From: Erythrocercus mccallii
Lineage: Eukaryota > Chordata > Aves > Passeriformes > Dicruridae
DNA length: 64,000 nt
Reading direction: 5' to 3'
NCBI GenBank assembly: GCA_013397435.1
Contig: VZRG01000451.1
Span: 248,001 to 312,000, forward strand
Part shown: positions 13,801 through 26,129 of the stretch, piece after piece
Layout of the letters: the number at the start of each line of letters is the position of its first letter
Position numbering within the stretch: position 1 is the first letter of the stretch
Position numbers and translations under genes: made by a program
Notes under the pieces: model-generated
Told to the model about the DNA's origin: nothing
Database searches by the model: none
Seen by the model: the letters and a program-made list of their open reading frames with translations, nothing else

Positions 13801-16509
13801 TCTTCTTTGACTGGCTTTTGAAGTACTTAGAATTGAGCCATACACAGGCTCCCTGATGCAAAAAGGCTTTCATTGAAGCAGAGTCTGGTCATTGTGTTTT
13901 TAGAAATTCTTGTATTGTTGCAAGAGTCAAAAGAAAAGAGCAGATTGAGTTGTGTTTGACAGACAGCACAGTCAGGACTATGAAGCTTCAGAGTCACCGT
14001 AGCTTCCCCTGCATCATGCACTGGAGAGTGGGCGGAAAACTGACTAAATAGTACCAGTGCTTCACCAGGCAGATGGTCAGGCAAAGGCCAAAGCCCTCTG
14101 TCCCTCACTCCCCTGCCTCTTCCAGTTCCCAGATGCAAGTTGAACTGGCACAGGGGTTGCTATAATTTGCTGCTGGTATAGACCAGCAACAAATTACTCC
14201 CCTGAGGAACAAGCAGGAATAGGGAAGAGCATCTGTGAGGCATAAGACCTCCAGCATGATTCCTTATGCACCACCCATCTCTCAGGGCTATGCCCAGAGG
14301 CCCAGACTACCCTGTAGAGGATACTTCTGAAGCCACCAGAGAGAAGAGAACCTTTCTCCCACCTCCCGAATTTCCCTCTCCCCTTTCTGAAATGTAATCA
14401 GTGTAGATAGATGTCAACTTGATTACACTCGAAAAAGACTGTATTGGTACGTGTCTTGGACCTCAGTGTAGGAGAGACATGCTTGCTGGCTTGGAACAAT
14501 ACCTTTAGCTAAGGAAACTTGCTTCTACTTGCTTGTCTCCTTTTGCATTTTTATGTTTGCCAGAACTTTGGATGCAAAGGGCCACCTTCCAAAAATGCTT
14601 TCTGTGCAATAACTGGTAAAGTCAGACATTACTCAGTGTGACTACCAGGGTCATGGTTGAATCCCAGAGGTAATATATTAAAATAGGCAGCCAAAATAAA
14701 ACCCTAATGGTGAGCCCTTTACTATGAACTTGTATTTGCATCACAAATCATACAACTTTAACTGTCTGGAAGAAACTTTCATTTGTTTTTGAGCACAGTC
14801 ATAGTTAAGGATAGACCAGTGCTTTTTTCCTCATGTTAAAAGAGATTTATATGATACAGCACCAAGGACAGGGATTTCCATATCTCAGAATCATTGATTC
14901 ATTTATGATCACTATTTCCCTATAGGATGGGATACACAGTAGTTTCTCACTGAAAAGAGACCACTGGCAGTGGGGTTCATCTGAGCAAATCTAGATGTTT
15001 GCAATGTAGGTCTCCAAATCCCAGTTAAGCATCCTCTGCTGTTAAGGGTCAGTGGAGAAAGATAAGCTTTTGTAGACCTGATTTATTTTGTTTTTAGATA
15101 TTTGTAAAAGATCAGACTTTTGTATAAGACTCTTAAAGTGCTACTGATTGCACAGAATTTAGGGTGACCAGCTTAGATATTTGCATTGCAATTAAACAGC
15201 CATGCTACTCAGGGAGATTAAAGATTGCGGAAGGATTTAGGTGTTTACATCTGAAATGTAGATACTCAGAATGATTTTTTAGTTGCCACTTCTCCTTGGA
15301 GATACCAAGAGCTCTCGAGGACCAAATCTGTAGATTTGCTGAAGGCAAGCATGCCTGTCTGTGAGGCACCTTGACTCCTAGTGACATTCACTGCCCTAGG
15401 CTTCCCCTGTTCAAATGAGGAAAAAAAGCAAAAAACATCAGTCAGAACAGAGTGTAGCTCTGAAGTATTACATAGTATAAGCAAAGACAGAAAAAATATT
15501 GTCTGAAAATCCAGACACAGAGTTTTTGTTAGATTTTTAAATAATTTAAATTTTTAGATTGACTAGAAATTCCTCAAAAGTAGAATTTTGGGGTGATATT
15601 TTGGTTATGGCTCATTTTGTCAAAGTACATACTTTCTCCATGTAAGGGAAAAAGAGTAAATCTTTTATTTATATAGGACACTGAATATACTGTATTTTAG
15701 CTACTATGGAATTTGATACAGGCTCACACATATCTACATATGTACATATCATATAAAACCTGCAAATATTTCCAAATGCTAAGCACATTATAAATTATAA
15801 GAGAAGGACATTATTTCATTGACTCCAATTAATCCCTGGTAAACACAGAAGCCTGGGAAGGCAGATTTAACAGGTCTTTCCACTGTTGTTGGTAACTTGT
15901 GGATGGTAGCAAGCATGGAAAGCATGTCACAATGTGATGACCATGTGGCTAGTCCTGTTTCCAGGCTCCAAGTCCATTTTTAAAGGTCTATACCTTCCTA
16001 ATGCCTTTGCTGGTTTATTGTTAAAAATGGTGTTGAGTAGATAGACTCTAAGAAGGAATTTGATGCCTAATTCTGGATAGAATCTATTATCTCTCTTTGA
16101 CACCACAGCAGAGTTGTCTGAGCTGTTAGGCTTCTTATTTATGCTCCAGCAGCAATATAGTTCCTCCCCTCCATCAGCCTGGTTGAGAGAACTAGACAGT
16201 TCTTTCTGATGGCTCTATTCTTACTTTGGTCCAGAGTGGTTTAGTGGGAAAATGACCATAAACCTTTTACCCAGAGGCCCACTTTTCCTTTGGGGTGTCC
16301 AAAGTATCCTGGATTTACATGCAATTAGTCAGAACTTTTTGTTTTTTCCAATAAATCAAATTCTGAACAAGGCACACTGCTGCTGTGGGTGACAGCTGGT
16401 CTCCTCTGATCAGGGTGAACAAAAGAGTAAAATGACCCTTATGTACATGTAAATGTTTGCAGGGAAAAGATGTTCTCAAAGCTCCTTTTTCTACTGCTAT
16501 TTTTCCATG
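7885..16509. other. Unique noncoding sequence
   Basis: Two long but unrecognised open frames lie at the left edge, 7,681-8,262 on plus and 8,243-8,710 on minus. The first runs through a poly-A and a poly-C tract, which gives a lysine run and a proline/cysteine-rich stretch, so it is very probably chance. The rest has only short frames. A pyrimidine-rich run lies at about 10,798-10,843. I see no identifiable mobile element. Confidence 0.55.
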
Positions 16510-16793
16510 ATTTTTACAAGGACATGCAGTGGCAGGACAAGGGGGAATGACTTCAAACTGAAAGACAGTAGGTTTAAGTATTAAGAGGAAGTTCTTTGCT
16601 GTGAGGGTGGTGAGGCACTGGAACAGGTTGCCCAGAGAAGTTATGGATGCTCCACACATGGAGGTGTTCAAGGCCAGACTTGGATGGAGCTCTGAGCAAC
16701 CTGGTTTAGTGAAATGTGTCCCTGCTTGTGGCAGGGAGCTTGGAACTATGTGATCTTGGATGTTCTTTCCAACCCAATCTATGATTCTATTAT
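16510..16793 (+). mobile_element. CR1 LINE, truncated 3' end
   Basis: This is the 3' end of a chicken-repeat-1 (CR1) non-LTR retrotransposon in the plus orientation. The sequence follows the CR1 3' region: the GGTGGTGAGGCACTGGAACA block near 16,605, the GTTGCCCAGAGAAG block near 16,627, the GTGTTCAAGGCCAGACTTGG block, then the TCCAACCCAATCTATGATTC terminus. It ends in a degenerate ATTCTAT repeat and has no poly-A tail, as is usual for CR1. The piece is severely 5'-truncated, about 280 bp of a full element near 4.5 kb, and has several substitutions. The 195-codon minus-strand frame that crosses it is only its antisense. Confidence 0.93.
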
Positions 16794-17111
16794 TTTCCCA
16801 CTGCATTGTGGCTTTGATAGATTCTTTTCCTAAAGCAAGTAGAAAGAGGTGCTTCTGGCTTTTGATAAGAGAGTACAAAACGAAGGATCTGAGTACTGCC
16901 ACTCAGTTACCACAAACACCACCCACCCTGCAAATAATTCTATGTATTTTTGTAAAAGTACTTATTTATTACCATTTAAAACTACTTTTTAATTAGAGTG
17001 AAATGCAAATTGAAGAAGACAAACATCACTTTCCTTGAGTGCAACTTTCTCTTCCTGCAACCTTTCCTCCTTCCCCACTTTTATTTTTCATTTCACATAA
17101 TTTCTGGTTTT

Positions 17112-17201
17112 GAGGTCATCCTCTTCATGTACATGAACAGTTCTCTTGTAGGTTGTGAAGTCATCCCCTTCTTGTGCATGAACAGTTCACTTGTAGGTTG
17201 T
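17112..17201. repeat. Tandem duplication, two copies of a 45-bp unit
   Basis: The unit beginning GAGGTCATCCTCTTCATGTA at 17,112 is repeated from 17,157 with a few substitutions, mainly in its central part. The sequence CATGAACAGTTC(T/A)CTTGTAG is shared by both copies. Because 45 is divisible by three, a plus-strand open frame shows a 15-residue repeat. The surrounding frame is short and unrecognised, so I treat this as a noncoding local duplication. Confidence 0.85.
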
Positions 17202-18454
17202 GTATAGAGACTGTAGGAGCGGTTCCTCAGAAATGTCATGATGGAACAGCAGTTCTGGTTTCCTGAAATAGGGAACAGAGACGGCTGAGGGAGAGGTGAA
17301 CAAGGAAGACATGTATGACAATGTAAGGAGGGTCTTCAAGGCTAATGAGAGAGGACTGGAAGCTTTGCTGAAGAATGCAGAGGGATGTTTTTGTGCTGTG
17401 GCTGAGCAGGATTTTCTCTTTGTCACAGGAAGCACTTATCTACATGGGCTGGCACAACCACCTTTCTAAATCACATCCCTCTGGACTGCAATACAAGCCC
17501 CTAGCACTGTGAGGCAGACTTGGTCCTGGTATCATCATTTTAAGGAGGTTGTAATAATCTCCTGACTGAAAGGGTTTTCTCTTACACAGAGAACAAGATG
17601 AAGCTGAGTCTCTTTCCCTTTTCCTTCTCCAACTCACAGGAGAAAAGATGAATCAGAAACAGACTCAAACCCTCTGAGTTCCAAAACTCGTTGTTTGCCT
17701 ATGTGATAGTCCTTCTCCTTCTTCTCTTTGTCCCTATGAATCTACTTTGCCAGACCAATTACATTTTTATTCAGACATTTCATGGACAACACTTGTGAGG
17801 GTTGGAGCTTCCTGACCTATATGGCATGGAATGACATCTTCTTGCTTATTCCTGGATGGACTCTGGGGGATACAGGAGTACTTCTGAGACCAGAGGGGAA
17901 GGTATTGTTGTCCTCTTAACCATAGACAAGAAGCAGGATGAGAACCAATGAAAAAGAATTAATGAAATCTCAAAGTGGATTGCAACAAGACGGGGACAAG
18001 AATTGAACTCCTTTACGTGGACAGCCGAAGGGTCATGCTGTAGTTAGAGAGCCAGAGAGGTCAGACACATTTGATGCCTGGCCACAGCCTGAAAGTGGGA
18101 AGGGTGTCATGGGACAAGAAGGATGGGTGGGAAGAGTTCAAGTGTTTGCTGCCAGCTGAATTCCATCTCACCTGCTGGAACCCAGCAGACATCAGGCAGC
18201 CAAAGAGTTCTCAAAAATAAGTCCTTTTAGTTTTTCTTATGAAATATTTTCACTTTAAAGGTATGATGAAGTGTGAGAGATTGTGTGTGAAACCAGCTGA
18301 AAAGGTTTTACTTTTTGTTAATTTATACCATGAGTCTTAGTTTCTCTCTAAGAATGACATTTGTTACAGTTCTTATTGAACATGCAGCTGGGCTAGAAGC
18401 AATGAATTACTTTTTTCTATATTTACTTAAAACTCCAAATGAAAGATGAAATTC

Positions 18455-18476
18455 TCATGAAAAAAATTTTTCATGA
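18455..18476. repeat. Perfect 22-bp palindrome
   Basis: TCATGAAAAA-AA-TTTTTCATGA has 10-bp arms around two A bases. It is an A-tract followed by a T-tract flanked by TCATGA on both sides. It may bend DNA, and no function is evident. Confidence 0.85.
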
Positions 18477-20899
18477 TTTCTGTAAAAAACCCCCAACTGG
18501 TGGAAATCTCATTATCTAGAAGTTTTGTACATAAAATCTGTAAAATAGCTGCAGCAAAAGAGTAAATAAAAGTCACTTTAATAGTTGCAGTTCTAGACAT
18601 TTAAATTACATAACATTATCCGTGTGTGAAAAGTGGTATTTGTACATGCTTGCATTACTGACACCTTTATTTGCTGGAATCCAAGTGCTGCTGCTGTGCA
18701 TGAAGTACTCTGTGAGGTACACCCATATGTTGCCAAAGTAGCATGAACGTGTGCACTGACGTTGATCCAGAGGAAGCCTAGGGGTTCTTCCTTTCCCTTT
18801 TGTACGCTGATTATTTCTGCCAGCCCCAGAGAAATCTGTGCGAGCACGCTGGGGCTGTGGCTTGGTGACAGGATGTACATGCAAACAGATAGCTTCCATG
18901 ATGCTCAGAAGTCTTTCTTTCCTGAAGGTGCCGTGCAGCAACATCTTTGAGTTGTAGGAGAAGACAAGCATGGGGCAGACGGGAAGGACCTGGCCCCATT
19001 GCTCTAGGGCTGGGGTTGGTTGGTGCACAGCACCCCACTAAAATGAGGCCCAGAAACACCCCTTCTCCAGCTCTGTATGTAAAGATGTCAAAAATAAACT
19101 GTGTAAATATGCCAGAAAGAATGATACTTTCATGTTTTTATGCTAAAAATGGGTAAGGGATTTGTCAGGACTCTTGTGAGCAAAAATGATAATGTATGAC
19201 ATTAAATATTGACTTAAAATATCTGTTTTGCCACCCCTTTCTATTATTTCTGTATGCTGTTGCTTGAAGGTAAAGTATGATTTTTCTGTCCCCTCTGTAA
19301 TAATATATAATACATCAGAACAGAATTTTCTAAGCCTTGTAAAAATCAGTCCACTTTCCCTATTCAAATGGGAATTAAATATATCAGATGTCGTAGCAAT
19401 TATATTTCTGATCTGTTCATTGTTCATTTTCTATGTCATGGAAGTTTTTTGGGAATGTTTTTCAGGCTGAAAACCTGATTGGAAAATTGTGAGATGTGAG
19501 GTTTTTATTTTGAGTGTTTAGTAGCTAAGTAATGACACTTGAATAGTGAAATCTTTAAATTACTAAAAAGTGGTGATGTAGCAGTGATAGTATTTACTGG
19601 TAGGATCAGTAAGATGCTGTATGTGTCAATAATTTACATGAAGAGATATCTTCTGTCTTGCACTGCAAATTGCACAGTTAAGTCAACAGTGAATGAGTTT
19701 TCATGGTAGATATCCTGTATAATGTCTTCAGCTGGGTAATGTGTGTCACAGCCCAGCCAGATATGAGCAGAACATAGTTAGGGTATGGTAGATGCAGCTC
19801 TCTACCTGATATTTTTGATATCAAAATACAGTATTTTTATATATTCTGATATTTTGTTTACTGAACTGGGTAGTCATAGGAAGGGACTAGAACTTATTCA
19901 AAATAACACATTTGGCATGCACACATTATTCTATTCAAAACCCAACACTGAATGCATTCCTGTGCATGATGATATCTTCCCATTCAAATGGTTTCTGCTA
20001 CTCATGGTTTGATTTTAAAGTAATAGTTATTGTTACATAGAGCTGCTTCTGTTGAGAAAAATGCTCTTCCTTGGCTGTGATGATATGTGCCAAGCAACCT
20101 TTAGATTTTACCTGAAATAAGATATTAGGACTTTGAGCTGTGTGTATGTTGTCTGTGAGCACATGAGTACACATGCACACATGGGTGCTGGCATTGTGAC
20201 ACAATGCAAACACCACAGGCGCAGGCACAGCCATAGAAAGAAAAATATTCTTCTCCTGCTTATTTTCTTGGCACTTGCAGCTTGGTTAGATGTGAGATAG
20301 ATGAAACATTTGCATCTTCTATCTGCATAATGAGTTCTATACAAAATGATCGCAGCTAATGCAAAAGACAGGGTGGCATGTTTTCAGTTTTAATGGGGAC
20401 ACTCAGAAAACTTCCAATCTTTCTTGACATTTCTTATAGCAAAATAAATGTGGTCTAGGTTGGAGTGTCTATTATGAAAATAAGAGAAGAGCAAGTCAAT
20501 TATATTTCAATGACTGAATAGCCAGGGGTCCTCATTAAAATGATCAGAAAGGCTGCAGTGTTGCTTTCTTGTATGTAGCCACTGATTAAGTTGTATAAGA
20601 ATGACATGGCCTTTTTGGGAGAAAAGCAGAGTATGCCGTGGTCTCTGGCCAGCCAGCCAGAAACCGTTGACACTTACAAAAGTGAGATGCGCACTCCATC
20701 AAGAAAGGGAAGTTACTACTTATGGGGTCATGGACTCCTGATGTATTTAAAAATAGTTGTGGCTGTTTTATTGGACACAGCCAGAGAAAGCTTTGAATTT
20801 GCACTAGGCTGTATGAAAATGCCTGCGGTATGGTGGTGATATGGTATGTTTTCCTTTCCGCTGGCTTCGATGAAGTATACATAGCTTAACAGAATAGTA

Positions 20900-23800
20900 C
20901 TATTATTGCAATCTCTCTGTATTTGAACCTTTAAGCAATATTTTAGTTATCAGTTCATTACTATTCATTTCATAGAATTTAAATTCTTCTTATTTGCCAA
21001 TTATTTTTTTGGTATAAAATGTTAGGAGAAAAAGGCTTGGTAATTTTTTCCCGGGAGAGACTGTATCCTGAAATGGTAAAAAGAATATTTGTTTAAACCT
21101 CCTGAGGGTTTGCAGTCTAAGGAAATACAGTATTGCCTAAGATCTGCTAATCCCAGATCAAGTGGCTGTAGAATTTAAAAAATCTGTTTTCCCTTTCATG
21201 TTACTTAATAGACCTTATGTATTTATTTTTAAATAATCCTTCTGCAATTATATTTTATACAATTTCACCTCTTTTAATTAGGTGATCGCTATAAAGAGAT
21301 ATATACCTGTAGTAAGGATCTCTGTAAAGATATATACCTCATTTTTTTTTATTTGGAGAGTGCTGTAGAATGTTAACATTTTGCATCTAAGAGTGATACA
21401 AAGCAAAATAAATCTCATGTTCTAATTAAGCTGTCATGGTTTAAGTTTCTTTCCCCTTTAAATTGCATCACTGACAGTTTCTAAAGATGAATTGATAAAT
21501 AAAAGGCAACATTTAATAGTGATCTTATATGTATTAGTGCAGTGAAGTTTGAACCAATATTCATCTTCTATTGAGGTGGAAATACACCTCAGAATTTTCC
21601 ACTTCTACTGATTCAAGTAAATACTAATGTAACAAATAAAACCAAATAAAATCTCTTCTATTTCTGCAAGTACTAGCTAATCTAAGCTTGTATTCTAAGT
21701 CAAATCACATCATACAGTGCTCCATCATTAACAATGATATTTCATTATAGATGAAGACAAATAGAGTTTTATTTGTCTGCTCACATTTTGATGAAATAAT
21801 TTTTAGTCTCAAGAAATCAAATAGCAGGATACCCGGTAAGCTAAATACATTAACATATCAGGTACTTAAAACTAATTGGATTTACTAAAATTAGCTAATA
21901 ATGCAGCTAAATAATGATGCTCTTCATTTACAATTCAGGACCTCAGTAATGGACAAGGGAAACTGCAAGTGCTTGCAGTCAACAATAAAAGAATTGGTAA
22001 TTTTGCCAATTATTATGTAGCACAAGATGGCTATTTAAAAAGTTTTCATTTTTTATTTACATACATGGCATCTTAAGAGGCGAAAAAGTGTCTCTGCCTT
22101 ATTTACTTACAAATGCATGAGTGACTTTGATTCTTTTCCATATAATTTCTGTGATATTTTCAGTCTTTAAATTATTTGTGGAGTTCATTCAGTCATTATT
22201 TTTTGTTTAGTGGATGAAGAATCTCATTGTATTAAAAAGAATTCTGCTCATTTCTCTTTTTACCAGTTAGAAATATGTAATAAAACTATAAAATTCTTAT
22301 GATCTATTTGTTTTTTACAGCAAGAATAAAATTCATAAATAACAACCAATTGATAAGTCTGTTTTTGTGTAAGGAGAGATACAATTATTGATGTAGTATC
22401 CTGAGTATGAACACAGCATTATGGTGCTTAATACTTGAATTTGGTTTGAAACACCTAGATGTCTTTTCTCCCAATGTTTTAGAAGCTGCTTTAATATATC
22501 TTTTCAGCAATACATAGTACTAAAATTCTGTAGTGACTGAAGAAGATAAGTAGACTTATTTCTTGAATAAAACTATGAAAAATTTTGAGCAGTGGAGAGT
22601 AAAGCTTGACATTTCTTAAGGTGCTCTGGTTTTGTACTTAGCATGCCTGAACACACTAACAAATTAAAAATATTCTTCTGAGTGACTGGGGAGATATTTT
22701 TAAGAACTTTGCCATCCTTCTCTTTACTTCCCTAAATGATTTGTGTGTCAAAATATTTTTTTTAAATGAAAGCAAAGAAGTAAAGTACTACAAAGTACTA
22801 CTACAAAGTACTACTACAAAGTACTACTCTTTGAAAGTTATTAGTGCTATAGTCACTGTTCTCTGAAAGTGAATCAACAGCAGCAGACCACAGATGTCAG
22901 ATATGCAGGATGCTCATCTGACTAAGTCCTTCCAGACTGCTTATAGTCATCTAAAAAATCACCTCAGAGCTGATGTTTCTGAAGGGAAACATATTCCATG
23001 AGGTGGATATGATTGTATTCTGTACGTAGAATTTTCAAGAACAATTTGTCTTCTTTCAGAAGCAGAATTTTTTACGTGGCCTACTCAGGTTTCTACAGAC
23101 ATGCATGAAAGAAAAGGAGGTTTGCAGGGAACATTTTGTGTTGCTATCTGTGTCTTTATTTATGCCTTAGTTTTTCTAGCAAGAAATGTAATTCAGGACT
23201 TGCATTATGGGAAGTGTGGTCTGTGTGTTTTACAGATCTAAGCAAGATTAAGAGATTGAAGTTGAGAACAAGTTACTGTATGTGAATTCAAATGCAAAAT
23301 ATCCTCATTATAATAATTTACAGGAAATTCACCCCCACTGCTGTAGAATCAGAACTCACCAAACACGGCCTAATGTCAGTAGTGAACTCTACTTTAACCA
23401 GCCTTTCAACCTGTGTATCGTCAGGGTAATTGGTCTTTTAGTTGATTTGACTAACTGACAGCCAAGCCAGTAATAATTACCTGTGGCAGCATTTATATTT
23501 TTTCTTTTACACTATAGCACAACATCAATGAATATATTTTAAATATTAACAGTAGTTGAATGTTTGGATTATAATTTAAATAATTATTTATGGAAATATA
23601 ATTGCATGTCTGTGCCTACAATGGAGAAATTTTGTAATTTGATTAAAGAGAGAACAACAGCATATCAGCCCATCTAATTTTGTGGTTAAACTATTCATGA
23701 CTTATAATAATATATTAATTTTGTCAATTTGTTAGGGTATCATTTCAACTTTTTGACAAGCTTTCATCTTTATTTAGCTGAATTCAGGCTCAAAACATTG

Positions 23801-26080
23801 CTTACTTAATAACTTATGCTTTATGAAGCTCTTCAAGAGCATGATATTCTCACAACCATCCACACTTTTCTTACATCGTGGTGTTGAGGCTCTTTAACAT
23901 AGCATATTCCAGTGTGAATGATATACATAAATATAAGGCATATGCATGTGTGAAGGGTCTCAGCAGAGTAGAAATGTGCTGCAAAGACTTCCAACACTCA
24001 CGTATGCTGGAGAACTTATTTCTGAGGTAAGCTAGAGACAAGGACTCACTAAAACCTAAATTTATACTGTTGTTTGTTTCTGTGCAAAATGCTGGTTTGG
24101 CTAGTGTGTTTTGTTCTTTACTGAGAAGATATATTTGCTTATAGATACTGTTATGGAATATATTTGAGTGATGAGTGAATAGAAAATAATAGACTGAGTA
24201 AAAACAAGCAATGTTTTAAAATTTAAGGTATTTTAAATTACTTATATTTCCAAATATTATATTTCAGTTATGGAACTAAAGATAGTTAATTTTAAGTATA
24301 ATATTTTAGTTTCTAAAATATTATTTAGTATGTCTATGTATCTCTGAGGATATCTATAACTTGCATTCTACTGGAAAAAGAGCATACACTTTTCCTGTAC
24401 ACGATTTTGTTACTCTTCTATTCTTATAATTGTGTCATTTTTAGAACTAGTAAAATGTAGTGATGTTGGATCATTACTTATTTTCCATATCTGAATAAAA
24501 TGTCAAAGTATTTATTTCCTAGGACTGGTTAACAAGTGATATAAATGTTTGTAATTCCATGGTGTACCTATACAAATTGTCAATATTTTAAATATTTATG
24601 TATTTTAAAATATTCTCTGAAGTTTCTTTTTAGTAGTATTTTGTTACTCCTGAGAGTGTATTGTTGTATTTTAATTACAAATATTGATTAGTTGATGATA
24701 TTAAAAAGTGAAATTTTGTTGAAAAGTTGAATCACATATTTAGCATAAATTAGGAAAAGTAGTTACCATATATTTTGGTGTTATATATTTAATATATTTA
24801 ATACATATATTTAATATGAGCAAGTGTGCATACATTGCTTTAGTGTTTAACTTGATGTACAGTCATTCTTTTTTATCTACTAATATTTATTTATTCAAAG
24901 TCAGAGAAATGCTGTTACTGAGTAAGTATAATTCAGGCATAAAAGCTTTGTTTTCCTATCAATGCATTTCAAAAGGTGTCTTATTACACTGCCCTTATAA
25001 TAAATATTTCCAGAACTTTCTTGAACTATAAAAATTTAAAGACAATTGCTTTCAACTATATGATAGCTTTAAAATAGGAGAGGTTGTGTATGTTTTATTT
25101 GGTTAATCTTTTTGGTTGGCCCAGCCTGTCGTTATAAAATTTCTGAGGGTAAGTTATAAAATATCTTGTAGCATGTATGAATACAAGAGGTGTGTGATTT
25201 TTCTATTAATTTCAGAGTCTTCTTTAAAAAATATTAATAAATTAGTTATATTTTACAGATTTCGATAGATGAGAAAGATATTTAATCTTTCAGTGCTTTT
25301 AAAGAACAACTCATTATAAACATACATCTTATCCCAATGAACTTACATCAGAGTGAAATGGCAAAGTTATTGTTCAGTTACCTAAATAGGAAATGAAATA
25401 AAAGCATTATCTTTTCAATATATCCACATTTCAGTGATAAATAATTTTAACTAGATGTATAAAGGCAGTACATACAGACACATCACAGATATAATATCAT
25501 ATACTATTTTTTGTATATTGTCTTATTGTCCCTAAAAAATGCATTACCAACCATAAAAGTATAAATTACACTTCAGATATTCAGAAGGTTGAAAATTAGA
25601 ACTGGTCAGGAAATAGGTAGATGTCTTCAAATAATTACTGCAAATGTGATTTTTAACTAAGAAACAACAAAAATTTCTTGCCACCAATGGTACTTGACTT
25701 TTTATTATCCACTTGGGAATAAAACCCAAGATAGCTGTTTGTTGAAGAGAGGCCATTGCAGTAAAATAAAAGTCAAATGTATGACGCAAAAATGGGAGAG
25801 AATCTTTAAAATAAAATTCAGGTAACTCACCTGAGTTTGTTAAATATGTTTGCAGGTCTGTTGTTGATATTACTAAAAAATTCTAATAGTTTTCAACTCA
25901 GATCAGAAATTTAGGGCTTGTACAAGCAGTATGTTCAAAGCCATTTGCAATAGTTATTTAGAGTATTTTGTACACTGAATACTGGTGGGTGGAAATGGTC
26001 CAAGACATGCTTAGTGGAATATCAAATAGGTAAATTTATCTTTCAGTTATTACTGTCATGCTTTTTACATATAAGTAGTT
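20900..26080. other. AT-rich block with almost no open frames
   Basis: From about 20,883 to 24,815 neither strand has an open frame of 60 codons beginning with ATG. The sequence is AT-rich but not a simple repeat, and contains many homeodomain-type words such as TAATTA, TTAATTAG and AATTACC. No transposable element is recognised. Dense, non-repetitive AT-rich sequence of this kind is common in conserved noncoding elements of vertebrate gene deserts, but conservation cannot be judged from one genome. A 13-bp tandem repeat lies at 22,782-22,829. Confidence 0.5.
22782..22829. repeat. Short tandem repeat, 13-bp unit, about 3.7 copies
   Basis: The unit AAAGTACTACTAC occurs twice in full (22,792 and 22,805). 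A shortened 10-bp copy precedes it at 22,782 and a slightly altered copy follows at 22,818. The copies are otherwise identical, which suggests recent slippage. Confidence 0.9.
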
Positions 26081-26086
26081 ACTTAC

Positions 26087-26121
26087 CTTCAACACAGAGC
26101 ACTGCCGTTTTCCTGGAAGAC
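26087..26121 (-). other. Possible exon (minus strand), splice sites only
   Basis: Read on the minus strand, a pyrimidine-leaning stretch ending GCTAGCAG (26,122-26,129) is followed by 35 nt ending in GAAG, then the full consensus donor GTAAGTAAC at 26,086 downward. The donor matches the AAG|GTAAGT consensus at all nine positions. The acceptor is moderate. An open frame also runs through the acceptor from about 26,170 and is hydrophobic, like a secretory leader, but it lacks an ATG. The exon length is not a multiple of three. I do not recognise the peptide. A chance match is quite possible, since about one perfect donor is expected per strand in this much DNA. Confidence 0.2.
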
Positions 26122-26129
26122 CTGCTAGC

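Larger units (their letters stand above)
16794..20900. other. Unique noncoding sequence with one GC-richer patch
   Basis: Besides the 45-bp duplication, this segment holds a GC-richer patch at about 18,640-19,090. That patch has a 140-codon minus-strand frame (18,606-19,028) and shorter ones in other frames. None matches a family I know, and overlapping open frames on both strands suggest composition rather than coding constraint. AATAAA hexamers occur near 19,092 (plus) and elsewhere, as expected at this base composition. Confidence 0.5.

Noticed and set aside
16315..16902. 195-codon minus-strand open frame
   Set aside because: Its centre is the antisense of the CR1 3' end, so the frame is a by-product of the repeat.
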